Below, piece after piece: positions 7,665-15,265 of a stretch of 64,000 nucleotides of DNA. The notes under the pieces are model-generated. The model ran no database searches. It saw nothing but the letters and a program-made list of their open reading frames with translations, and had not been told where the DNA came from. This DNA comes from Lachnospiraceae bacterium (GTDB lineage Bacteria; Bacillota; Clostridia; Lachnospirales; Lachnospiraceae): positions 1 through 64,000 of the forward strand of contig CAJTCY010000014.1 of the NCBI GenBank assembly GCA_910575075.1, read 5' to 3'. How positions within the stretch are numbered: the first letter of the stretch is position 1; every line of letters starts with the position of its first letter. The translations under genes and the position numbers were made by a program.

Positions 7665-8031
7665 TACTGCACTTGGGAAGCAAATCATGAAAAAGTTCCC
7701 ATTGAAAGTGACGATGGATGAATTTGGGGGCAGGGAATATTACGGAGACGTGGCAAAAAAAGACAGGCCGACCAAAAAGAGCAAAGGCAAACTGGGATTT
7801 GTGAATGGCGACATTACTTATTGCTTTGAAAACGATACGATGGCCATTTTCTATAACCAGTCCGACCAACCGGATTTATCCATGCGGTTAAGCTCCATTG
7901 GAAGGGTAACTTCGGGCCTGTCAGTTTTTGATAAGCTGGATGACAGCGTGGAAATTGTATTCGACTATAAAAAGGAGGAAGGCAAATGCAAAGCATTTCT
8001 TAGAAATGCCTTCCGACGATATGGCAGGTGA
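7597..8031 (+). pseudogene. Cyclophilin-like domain fragment
   Basis: From about 7648 the frame reads NGVCYNTALGKQIMKKFPLK and continues through GGREYYGD, NGDITYCFENDTMAIFYNQS and SGLSVFDKLDDS. This is the same cyclophilin-like domain as in the 911-aa protein. The first strand and any signal peptide are lost at the junction with the DUF4405 fragment, and the start at 7597 has no ribosome site of its own. The last 18 codons (from about 7978) are the leader element read as protein, so the true domain ends near DYKKE. Probably not functional unless translated by reinitiation. Confidence 0.65.
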
Positions 8032-8050
8032 CGCAATGCGGCGCGTGCCG
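7974..8050 (+). promoter_or_regulatory. Conserved leader element, copy 2 (candidate structured RNA)
   Basis: The second copy of the 5994-6068 element. GAAGGCA (7978-7984) pairs with TGCCTTC (8007-8013) around AAATGC/GCATTT, and GGTG(A)CGC pairs with GCGTGCC. It ends 21 bases before the start of the BIG2-flavodoxin gene. The base pairs are kept, or improved, despite sequence changes between copies. Confidence 0.5.
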
Positions 8051-8071
8051 ATACCAGAAAGGAGAACAATT

Positions 8072-8911
8072 ATGGGAAAAATAGTAAAAAGATTCATGGT
8101 ATTTGCGGTATCTCTTGCATTAGTACTGTCTTTCACAACGAATTTTGATATGACAGTTATGGCGGCAAGCACACCGAGCAGCATCACATTAAACAAAAAA
8201 AATGTCACGATGACAGAAGGAAGCAAGGTTACATTGAAAGTAAAGTCTGTGAAACCAAAGGCAGCGTCTAAAAAAGTCACATGGAAATCTTCGAACAAAA
8301 TTGTGGCGACTGTCAGTTCCAAAGGCGTTGTGACCGCCAAAAAAGCCGGAACTGCCACTATTACAGCAAAGGCAGCAAAAGGGAAAGCTGCCTCTAAGTG
8401 TAAGATCAAAGTGAACAAGGCTTCCAAAGGAAAGGTGTTGGTAGCGTATTTCTCGGCAACAGGAACAACAGAGGGAGTGGCAAAGAAAGTGGCAAAGGCC
8501 TCCGGAGGAAAGCTGTATGAGATCGTGCCGCAAAAAGCATATACAAGCACAGATCTGAATTACAACAATGACAACTGCCGTGCAAACAAAGAAATGGAAA
8601 ATGAAAATGCAAGGCCGGCGATCAAAGGCAGCGTTAAGAACATGGCAAGCTACGATGTCATTTATATTGGATTCCCAATTTGGTGGGAGACAGCTCCCCG
8701 TATCATAGATACATTTGTAGAAAGTTATGATTTCAGCGGCAAGACGATCATCCCATTCTGCACTTCTGGCAGCAGCGGAATCAGTACAGCATCTTCCGAT
8801 TTGAAGAAATTGTGCAACGGAGATCCGGCATGGAAGAAGGGCAGGCGGTTTGAAGGCAGCGCATCCCAGAGCACAGTAAACAAATGGGTTGACGGTCTGA
8901 GGTTAAAATAA
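8072..8911 (+). CDS. Secreted BIG2-flavodoxin protein
   Basis: A 279-aa exported protein: signal peptide (about 1-33, ending VMA-AS), one BIG2 Ig-like domain (about 34-115, with WKSSNKIVATVSSKGVVTA), and a flavodoxin domain (about 118-279) with a canonical phosphate loop YFSATGTTEGVAKK, then PIWWETAPRIIDTFVESYDF and FCTSGSSGIS. Start at 8072 with GGAG at 8061-8064; the longer upstream frame reads through the leader element and is not credible. It is a one-flavodoxin version of the 911-aa protein. FMN binding is expected from the family; the partner is unknown. Confidence 0.88.
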   Translation: MGKIVKRFMVFAVSLALVLSFTTNFDMTVMAASTPSSITLNKKNVTMTEGSKVTLKVKSVKPKAASKKVTWKSSNKIVATVSSKGVVTAKKAGTATITAKAAKGKAASKCKIKVNKASKGKVLVAYFSATGTTEGVAKKVAKASGGKLYEIVPQKAYTSTDLNYNNDNCRANKEMENENARPAIKGSVKNMASYDVIYIGFPIWWETAPRIIDTFVESYDFSGKTIIPFCTSGSSGISTASSDLKKLCNGDPAWKKGRRFEGSASQSTVNKWVDGLRLK

Positions 8912-8952
8912 AACATTTTTCCCTATTGTTCGCGGAAAATGAGGTGAATAAA

Positions 8953-10302
8953 ATGGATAAACAAGCGGAACTTTTTTCCAACCGGGAATTAAAGAAAATG
9001 GTTATCCCGCTGTTTTTGGAACAGCTTTTAGTTATGCTTGTAGGGCTTTGTGATACGCTTATCATCAGCTATACCGGGGAGGATGCGGTATCTGGCGTAT
9101 CACTGGTAAATCAGTTTAATACCATATTCATCTACCTGTTTACCGCCCTGGCCTCCGGCGGTGCGGTTGTGATCAGCCAGTATATTGGCCGGAAGGAAAT
9201 GGAACATGCCGGGGAAGCCGCAAGCCAGCTTCTGTCTTTTTCCACGATATTCTCAGTAATAATTGGAGCAGCGGTGCTGATTGGGAACAAGGTTCTGCTT
9301 TCTCTGCTGTTCGGCAAGGTTGAGGATTCCGTTATGGAAGCATGTATCACTTACTTGAAAATATCGGCTTATTCCTATCCGGCATTGGCTGTTTATAATT
9401 CCGGCGCAGCCGTTTACCGGAGCCTTGGAAAAACAGACGTAACCATGTATATATCGGTTTTTTCTAACATGATCAATGTGCTTGGCAACGTAATCGGTGT
9501 ATTTGTGCTGAATGCCGGAGTGGCCGGAGTGGCATGGCCGTCTTTCCTTGCCCGGACATTTTCAGCAGCGGTCATTACGGTGTTGTGCTTTCAGAAGAAA
9601 AGCGAAGTTTCCTACCGTTTCCGCTGGATTTTTAAATGGAATGGCAGCCTGATGAAAAGCATTTTAAATATTGCGGTTCCAAATGGTGCGGAGAACGGGA
9701 TTTTTCAGTTAGTCAAGGTAGCTCTTTCAAGCATCGTTGCCCTTTTTGGAACGTATCAGATTGCGGCAAACGGGGTGGCTCAGAGCATATGGTCTTTGGC
9801 TGCGCTGGCCGGGGTTGCGATGGGGCCGGCATTTATCACGGTGATCGGGCAGTGCATGGGAAACAGAAACACAGAGGCGGCGGAATATTATTTTCGGAAA
9901 CTCACGAAAATGACGGTGCTGATTTCCTCTGTATGGAATCTTTTGATTTTTCTGCTGACGCCGCTTTTCCTTAAATTTTACTCATTGTCCCCGGAAACAA
10001 AACAGCTCGTGATCTGGCTGGTCCTGATCCATAATGTGTTTAACGCCATTGCGTTTCCATTCTCCGGCGCCCTCTCCAATGGGCTTAGGGCTGCAGGGGA
10101 TGTAAAGTTTACCATGTTTGTTTCCATTTTGTCCACGATTGCTGTCCGCCTGCTCCTGTCATACCTTTTGGGAATTGTATGGAATCTGGGTGTGATAGGG
10201 ATCGCGGTGGCAATGGTATGTGACTGGCTCTTGCGGGCGGTTGTTTTTGCATGGCGGGAAAAAGCAGGGAAATGGAAAGAATTTCAAGTGATTTCCACAT
10301 AA
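8953..10302 (+). CDS. MATE-family efflux transporter
   Basis: A 449-aa protein of about 12 membrane helices with the MATE pattern (early helix LKKMVIPLFLEQLLVMLVGL, pseudo-repeat from about residue 240). MATE proteins export cationic or aromatic compounds using Na+ or H+ gradients. The start at 8953 is set by GAGGTG (8941-8946); an upstream TTG at 8926 lacks a site. It lies in line with the flavodoxin genes, so the operon may pair redox modification with export of the same class of compound. That link is inference. Confidence 0.9.
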   Translation: MDKQAELFSNRELKKMVIPLFLEQLLVMLVGLCDTLIISYTGEDAVSGVSLVNQFNTIFIYLFTALASGGAVVISQYIGRKEMEHAGEAASQLLSFSTIFSVIIGAAVLIGNKVLLSLLFGKVEDSVMEACITYLKISAYSYPALAVYNSGAAVYRSLGKTDVTMYISVFSNMINVLGNVIGVFVLNAGVAGVAWPSFLARTFSAAVITVLCFQKKSEVSYRFRWIFKWNGSLMKSILNIAVPNGAENGIFQLVKVALSSIVALFGTYQIAANGVAQSIWSLAALAGVAMGPAFITVIGQCMGNRNTEAAEYYFRKLTKMTVLISSVWNLLIFLLTPLFLKFYSLSPETKQLVIWLVLIHNVFNAIAFPFSGALSNGLRAAGDVKFTMFVSILSTIAVRLLLSYLLGIVWNLGVIGIAVAMVCDWLLRAVVFAWREKAGKWKEFQVIST

Positions 10303-10339
10303 GTATGGAAGAAATATTTAAGAAGGGAGCGTGCGAATT

Positions 10340-11740
10340 ATGAGAAGAATGTGTGCGGTACTGCTTGCGGGCGTTATGTTTTTTTCCGCCTTATTTTGTG
10401 GGATGCCATTTGGCGCAGAGGATGTCCTTGCAAAATCTGCCACAAAAGTATCAGATGGATTTGTAAAGATAAAGGGCGGTAAATTTACAATGGGAAGCCC
10501 GAAAAAAGAAGCTGAGCGGGAAAACGACGAGGTGCAGCACAGCGTAAAGGTAAAAACTTTTTATATGTCCCCCACGGAGGTGACGCAAAAAGAGTATAAG
10601 TCTGTGATGGGAAAAAATCCCAGTGAGCAAAAAGGAAACAATCTGCCGGTTACAAATGTCTCTTGGTATGACGCCGTCAGATACTGTAACAAATTAAGCA
10701 AGTCAGAGGGGCTTTAGGCGGCTTATTCCATAAAAGGGAAAAAGGTTACATGGAACAAAGCCGCAAATGGCTACCGCCTGCCTACAGAAGCGGAATGGGA
10801 GTATGCCGCAAGGGGAAAAAGCAAAACGCCTTTCTCCTTTGGGAACTATGTCCATGATAAGGATGCGAACTGTTATAATGCGTATGGGTATAACAATAAC
10901 GCTTCCGGCGACTGGGTGAACGGTTACCTTGGGAAGACGGTCAAGGTGAAAAGCTATGCAAAGAATTTAAACGGTTTATATCAAATGCATGGCAATGCTG
11001 CCGAATGGGTATGGGACTGGTACGGCAGTTATGGCAAAAAGGCGGTAAGCAACCCAACCGGCCCGAAGAAGGGCAGATACAAGGTGGCAAGGGGCGGCGC
11101 ATGGAATGATTTCCCAAAGCATATCCGGTCCGCCTACCGCAGCGCAAATGCGCCGGACGTTGCGACATATGGAATTGGGATCAGGCTTGTGCGAGGCGCT
11201 GTCGGTAAAGGGAAGGCCACAAGCACATTCTCAGAAGTAAAACAAAAAGCGGACAAAAAAGTGTTGATCGTCTATTTTTCACAGACGGGGAATACAAAAG
11301 GGCTGACGGACATCATTGCTGACATGACGGGGGCTGATGTGTTTTGTCTCAGACGCAAAAAAGATTATTCGGCAGACTATAACTCACAAGGGCTTTATGC
11401 GGAGGCTTTGAAGGAGCTTAGGGACTCCGCCGTCCCGGCGTTGAAAGAATCCCTTGAGGATGCGGGATATCATATCAATGATTATGACACAATCCTTTTG
11501 GGTTATTGCAACTGGTGGGCATCCATTCCGGCCCCAGTACGCAGTTTTCTGAAACAATACGATTTAAGCGGCAAGACAATCATCCCGTACTGTTCTATGG
11601 GCGGAGGACGGTTCGGGCAGACAACGAGCGCCATTGCAAAGCTTGCGCCAAAAAGCAATATGGGGGCAGGGCTTGATACGGAGTATGACGATTACAATAA
11701 AAGCAGGATAAGGAAATGGCTTTCTAAAAATGGAATATGA
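10340..11740 (+). pseudogene. Secreted SUMF1/FGE-like-flavodoxin fusion with one in-frame TAG
   Basis: Read through the TAG at 10715-10717 (codon 126), the gene gives 466 aa: signal peptide (about 1-30), a SUMF1/formylglycine-enzyme-like domain (about 35-290, FVKIKGGKFTMGS, YRLPTEAEWEYAARG, LYQMHGNAAEWVWDW, ARGGAWNDF), and a flavodoxin domain (about 307-466, VLIVYFSQTGNTKGL, NWWASIPAPVRSFLKQYDLS). No frameshift is present and all 341 codons after the TAG are intact, so the lesion is recent, or the stop is read through. The catalytic cysteines of true formylglycine enzymes are absent, so this is a structural or lectin-like SUMF1 relative. Start at 10340 with AAGGGAG upstream. Confidence 0.75.
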
Positions 11741-11748
11741 TAGGTGAG

Positions 11749-12021
11749 ATGGTTTTGAAAAAGACAATTTATTTCTTGTTCGCTTTATTTTTGACGGTTT
11801 ATCTTGCAGCCTGCGGAAAAATTGAAGAAAACGATCTTTCGGATAAACAGGTTTATTTGTTCTGTTCCCACGGCACAGGCGGACTGGCCCGGAGCGTACA
11901 GGATATTAGCGAAGTATTGCCGGAATCGGTAAAAGTTTCGGAAAATGTTTTTGATGTATATGAGGATGACACAGCCTCGGCAAAGGAAGGTTTGTTAAAC
12001 TGGCTGGGAGAATTACAATAA
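11749..12021 (+). pseudogene. Lipoprotein with truncated flavodoxin C-terminus
   Basis: A lipoprotein signal (FALFLTVYLAAC) is followed at once by KQVYLFCSHGTGGLARSVQD and the last helix of a flavodoxin (DTASAKEGLLNWLGEL). The FMN phosphate loop and the central sheet, about 100 residues, are missing, so it cannot bind FMN as a flavodoxin. Start is uncertain: 11737 overlaps the previous stop, while 11749 or a TTG at 11755 fits AGGTGAG better. It is probably a deletion remnant, though the frame is open and could still make a small lipoprotein. Confidence 0.6.
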
Positions 12022-12048
12022 AAATGATGAAGACAGGAGGGTTTCGCT

Positions 12049-13056
12049 ATGAAAACAAGAAAGCTGAACACCATTGAGGTATCAGAAATAGGAATGGGCT
12101 GTATGGGATTCTCGCATGGTTATGGTAAAGTGCCAGAGGAGGCGTACAGCATAGAAGCTATTCAGAAGGCACATGATTTCGGATGTACTTTTTTTGATAC
12201 TGCCGAGAGTTATGGGCAGGAAATGTTTTTTGCAGGGCATAACGAACAGCTTGTAGGAAAGGCTGTTGAATCGTTTCGCTATGATGTTGTGCTGGCTACT
12301 AAATTCCATTTGCACAATGATGATTTTGAGAATGGGGCAAACCTCTATGATTCTATCTGCAGGCATTTGGATCAGTCCCTTAAAAATCTGCGTACCGATT
12401 ATGTGGATTTGTATTATCTTCATAGAATCAATGAACAGGTTCCGATTGAGGATATTGCGGAGGTAATGGGCAGATTGATTAAGGAAGGTGTCATCAGAGG
12501 ATGGGGGCTTTCACAAGTGTCCGTAGATACGCTTGGGAAAGCGCAGAAAATCACACCTCTTTCTGCTGTTCAAAATCTGTACTCCATGTTAGAGCGTGAT
12601 TGTGAAAAAGAAATTTTCCCATATTGCATTGAAAAAAACATCGGTGTAGTGCCGTTTTCACCGATTGCAAGCGGCTTTCTTTCTGGGAAAGTTACAATTG
12701 ATACCAAGTTTGAGGGGGATGATGTGAGAAAGTTTGTTCCTCAGCTTTCACAGGAAAATATCAAAAGCAACCAGCCAATTTTGGATATACTTTCCAGATT
12801 TTCTAGGGAAAAAAATGCTACAAACTCACAAATTTCCCTGGCATGGATGCTCCACAAATATCCAAATGCTGTTCCGATCCCAGGATCGAAGAACCAGGAA
12901 AGAATCCTTGAAAACCTGGGTGCATGGAATGTTGCATTGACAGATGATGAATTTCATGATTTGGAAACAGCGCTTGACGGATGTACTGTCTATGGGCATA
13001 GAGGTTATGTTGAATCGGAACAATCGTCATTTGGCAATCATTGGGCAAAGAAGTAG
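12049..13056 (+). CDS. Aldo/keto reductase
   Basis: A 335-aa NADPH-dependent aldo/keto reductase of the YakC/AKR13-like type. It shows the tetrad: Asp and Tyr in FFDTAESYG, Lys in LATKF, His in DLYYLHR, and the C-terminal cofactor motif VPIPGSKNQERILENL. It would reduce aldehydes or ketones in the cytoplasm. A ribosome site AGGAGGG lies about 8 bases before 12049. The CMD-cupin gene follows 11 bases downstream, so the two are co-transcribed. With LysR and flavodoxin neighbours this resembles carbonyl/electrophile detoxification clusters. Confidence 0.9.
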   Translation: MKTRKLNTIEVSEIGMGCMGFSHGYGKVPEEAYSIEAIQKAHDFGCTFFDTAESYGQEMFFAGHNEQLVGKAVESFRYDVVLATKFHLHNDDFENGANLYDSICRHLDQSLKNLRTDYVDLYYLHRINEQVPIEDIAEVMGRLIKEGVIRGWGLSQVSVDTLGKAQKITPLSAVQNLYSMLERDCEKEIFPYCIEKNIGVVPFSPIASGFLSGKVTIDTKFEGDDVRKFVPQLSQENIKSNQPILDILSRFSREKNATNSQISLAWMLHKYPNAVPIPGSKNQERILENLGAWNVALTDDEFHDLETALDGCTVYGHRGYVESEQSSFGNHWAKK

Positions 13057-13067
13057 GAGGGATTATT

Positions 13068-13823
13068 ATGTCGATAAAACAAACAGCAGGAAGGAATCAG
13101 CTAGGGGAATTTGCCCCTAAATTTGCACAGTTGAATGATGATGTGCTATTTGGCGAGGTATGGAGCAGGGAGGATAAGCTGTCTATGCGTGACCGCAGCA
13201 TCGTGACCGTGGTTTCTTTAATGGCACAGGGGCTGACGGATGAATCTTTCCGTTACCACTTAATAAGCGCAAAAGCAAACGGTGTCACAAAAGAGGAAAT
13301 TGCGGAGATTGTCACCCATGCGGGATTTTACTGTGGATGGCCGAAAGCGTGGGCCGTTTTCAGGATGGCAAAAGAAGTATGGAAGGAAGAAACGCCTGCG
13401 GCAGATGCTAAGGCTTTTCATGCCCAATCTATGGTATTTCCGATTGGCGAGCCAAATGATGCGTTTGCACCGTATTTTATCGGTCAAAGTTACCTTGCGC
13501 CATTGTCAACGGAGCAAGTGGGGATTTTCAACGTGACCTTTGAACCTGGATGCCGTAACAACTGGCATATCCATCATGCCGACAAGGGCGGCGGCCAGAT
13601 TTTAGTCTGCGTGGCAGGCAGGGGCTATTACCAGGAATGGGGAAAGGAGCCGCAGCTTTGTGTTCCTGGAACGGTTGTCAATATTCCCGCAGGTGTAAAG
13701 CATTGGCATGGAGCGGCGCCGGATAGCTGGTTTTCTCATTTGGCAGTTGAGGTCCCCGGCGAAAATGGCAGTAATGAATGGCTGGAGCCGGTGGATGATG
13801 AACAGTATGGTAAATGTAAATGA
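13068..13823 (+). CDS. Carboxymuconolactone decarboxylase-like / cupin fusion
   Basis: A 251-aa protein. The N-terminal half (about 20-115) is a carboxymuconolactone decarboxylase (CMD) domain with TVVSLMAQG, EEIAEIVTHAGFYCGWPKAW. The C-terminal half (about 145-245) is a cupin with the metal motif NWHIHHADKGGGQILVCVAGRG and later KHWHG. No CxxH peroxidase pair of AhpD is present. Start at 13068 with AGGAGG at 13055-13060; the frame extends upstream without a site. CMD-cupin proteins commonly accompany aldo/keto reductases and flavodoxins; the substrate is unknown, with quinone or aldehyde derivatives as a guess. Confidence 0.88.
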   Translation: MSIKQTAGRNQLGEFAPKFAQLNDDVLFGEVWSREDKLSMRDRSIVTVVSLMAQGLTDESFRYHLISAKANGVTKEEIAEIVTHAGFYCGWPKAWAVFRMAKEVWKEETPAADAKAFHAQSMVFPIGEPNDAFAPYFIGQSYLAPLSTEQVGIFNVTFEPGCRNNWHIHHADKGGGQILVCVAGRGYYQEWGKEPQLCVPGTVVNIPAGVKHWHGAAPDSWFSHLAVEVPGENGSNEWLEPVDDEQYGKCK

Positions 13824-13852
13824 CAGCAAAATAATGTAGGAGCGAAATAGTT

Positions 13853-13909
13853 ATGATTATGGATGAAAGTTATCATATGGCAAATGGTGTTGAGATACCT
13901 TGGGAGTAA
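13853..13909 (+). pseudogene. Micro-remnant of a second aldo/keto reductase
   Basis: AGGAG (13838-13842) precedes ATG and an 18-codon frame, MIMDESYHMANGVEIPWE, then TAA. The piece ANGVEIP followed by hydrophobic Gly-rich sequence is the usual beginning of aldo/keto reductases. Everything after the first strand is deleted. It marks the right end of the island's coding content. Confidence 0.5.
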
Positions 13910-14047
13910 AGACAATATGGTATTTGCACATCCATTTTGTATGTGACATGCTGTTTGTCTTGTTAGCTATAAAAATCACCTTTCCTTTCGTTATGTAGTA
14001 GCTTGAACAACTCTATCATAACGGAGAAACTCAATATTTTTTGAATT

Positions 14048-14106
14048 TATAAAAAACCTGCACATCTTTTCTTTCCCTGCATATGATATAAACAACTGTA
14101 ATTTTG
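14048..14106 (+). repeat. Upstream region of spmA, duplicated at 199-256
   Basis: This 59-bp block upstream of spmA also stands at the island's left border. It holds GCATATGATATAAA, which resembles a sporulation sigma -10 (CATAnnAT-like); no convincing -35 is seen. The 210 bases from 13910 to 14119 otherwise contain nothing I recognise. Confidence 0.6.
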
Positions 14107-14119
14107 GAGTAGTGATATT

Positions 14120-14737
14120 ATGCTGAATTACTTATGGGGCTTTATGATTGTAATCGGTATCCTCTACGCTGCACTTACCGGAAATCTTCCTGCTGTCACA
14201 AACGCCGCGCTGGACTCTTCCAAAGAGGCCGTCACCCTCTGCATTACCATGCTGGGCGTCATGTCATTCTGGGTAGGATTGATGCGCATTGCAGAAAACA
14301 GCGGCATTATCACGGGAACTGCCCGGCTTCTAAATCCCCTGCTCCGCTTTATGTTTCCCAATATTCCCAGAAATCATAAGGCAAATGAATACATTTCCAC
14401 AAATATTATTGCCAATGTATTCGGACTTGGATGGGCAGCAACACCTGCAGGTTTAAAAGCAATGGAATCCATGGGGGAACTGAATCATCACAGCAGAGTA
14501 GCAAGCCCGGAAATGTGTACCTTTTTGATATTGAATGTCTCATCCTTCCAGTTAATTCCGGTAAACATGATCGCCTACCGCAGCCAGTACGGGTCTGCAA
14601 ATCCTACCGCTATTTTAGGTCCTGCCATTATTGCTACCTTTATTTCCACTTTGGCAGGAATTGTTTTTGCTAAAATTATGGGCTGCCTGCCGGGAAATTC
14701 TCAGACTACATATAAGAAAAAAGGAGGGAAACTATGA
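14120..14737 (+). CDS. spmA: Spore maturation protein A
   Basis: A 205-aa nucleoside-recognition (gate) domain membrane protein with about five helices, including LGVMSFWVGLMRIAENSGI, PRNHKANEYISTNIIANVFGLG and SSFQLIPVNMIAYR. SpmA and SpmB are needed for spore core dehydration in Bacillus. GGAG at 14105-14108 lies upstream. It overlaps spmB by four bases (ATGA), a sign of translational coupling. A truncated second copy lies at 199-394. Confidence 0.93.
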   Translation: MLNYLWGFMIVIGILYAALTGNLPAVTNAALDSSKEAVTLCITMLGVMSFWVGLMRIAENSGIITGTARLLNPLLRFMFPNIPRNHKANEYISTNIIANVFGLGWAATPAGLKAMESMGELNHHSRVASPEMCTFLILNVSSFQLIPVNMIAYRSQYGSANPTAILGPAIIATFISTLAGIVFAKIMGCLPGNSQTTYKKKGGKL

Positions 14738-15258
14738 ATATCCTCCTTTTTCTCTCAGATGCTGTTATTCCAATATTGATATTTTCCATTGTAGGTTATG
14801 GTCTGCTCACTCATCATAACATATACGATGATTTTATCAAAGGCGCAAAAGACGGATTTCAGACAGTGATCAGTATCATGCCAACCTTGATCGGACTGAT
14901 GGTTGGAGTTGGAATTTTACGCGCTTCAGGATTTTTGGATCTGCTTTCTTCCATACTGGGGGTAATCACTGAACCGCTGAAATTTCCAGCAGAACTTGTT
15001 CCTGTCTCGATTGTAAAGATGTTTTCCTCCTCTGCTGCCACGGGACTGGTTCTCGACATTTTCAAAGAATTCGGACCAGACTCATACTATGGCATCATCA
15101 CTTCCATCATGATGAGCTGTACAGAAACCATCTTTTACACTATGAGTATTTATTTTATGACAGCAAAAGTCCAGAAAACACGCTATACACTTCCTGGAGC
15201 TCTGCTTACCACACTTGCCGGTACCGTGGCAAGCGTGATCCTGGCACAACTTATGTAA
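14734..15258 (+). CDS. spmB: Spore maturation protein B
   Basis: A 174-aa membrane protein, the partner of SpmA: DAVIPILIFSIVGYGLLT, the loop FIKGAKDGFQTVISIMPTLI, and the gate signature SSSAATGLVLDIFKEFGPDS. Its start overlaps the spmA stop. It ends only 7 bases from the convergent symporter gene, with no hairpin between, so the two transcripts probably overlap. Confidence 0.93.
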   Translation: MNILLFLSDAVIPILIFSIVGYGLLTHHNIYDDFIKGAKDGFQTVISIMPTLIGLMVGVGILRASGFLDLLSSILGVITEPLKFPAELVPVSIVKMFSSSAATGLVLDIFKEFGPDSYYGIITSIMMSCTETIFYTMSIYFMTAKVQKTRYTLPGALLTTLAGTVASVILAQLM

Positions 15259-15265
15259 CTATAGT

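Noticed and set aside
7928-8071. N-terminal extension of the BIG2-flavodoxin protein
   Set aside because: It reads through the conserved leader element and would bury the signal peptide; the ATG at 8072 has its own ribosome site.
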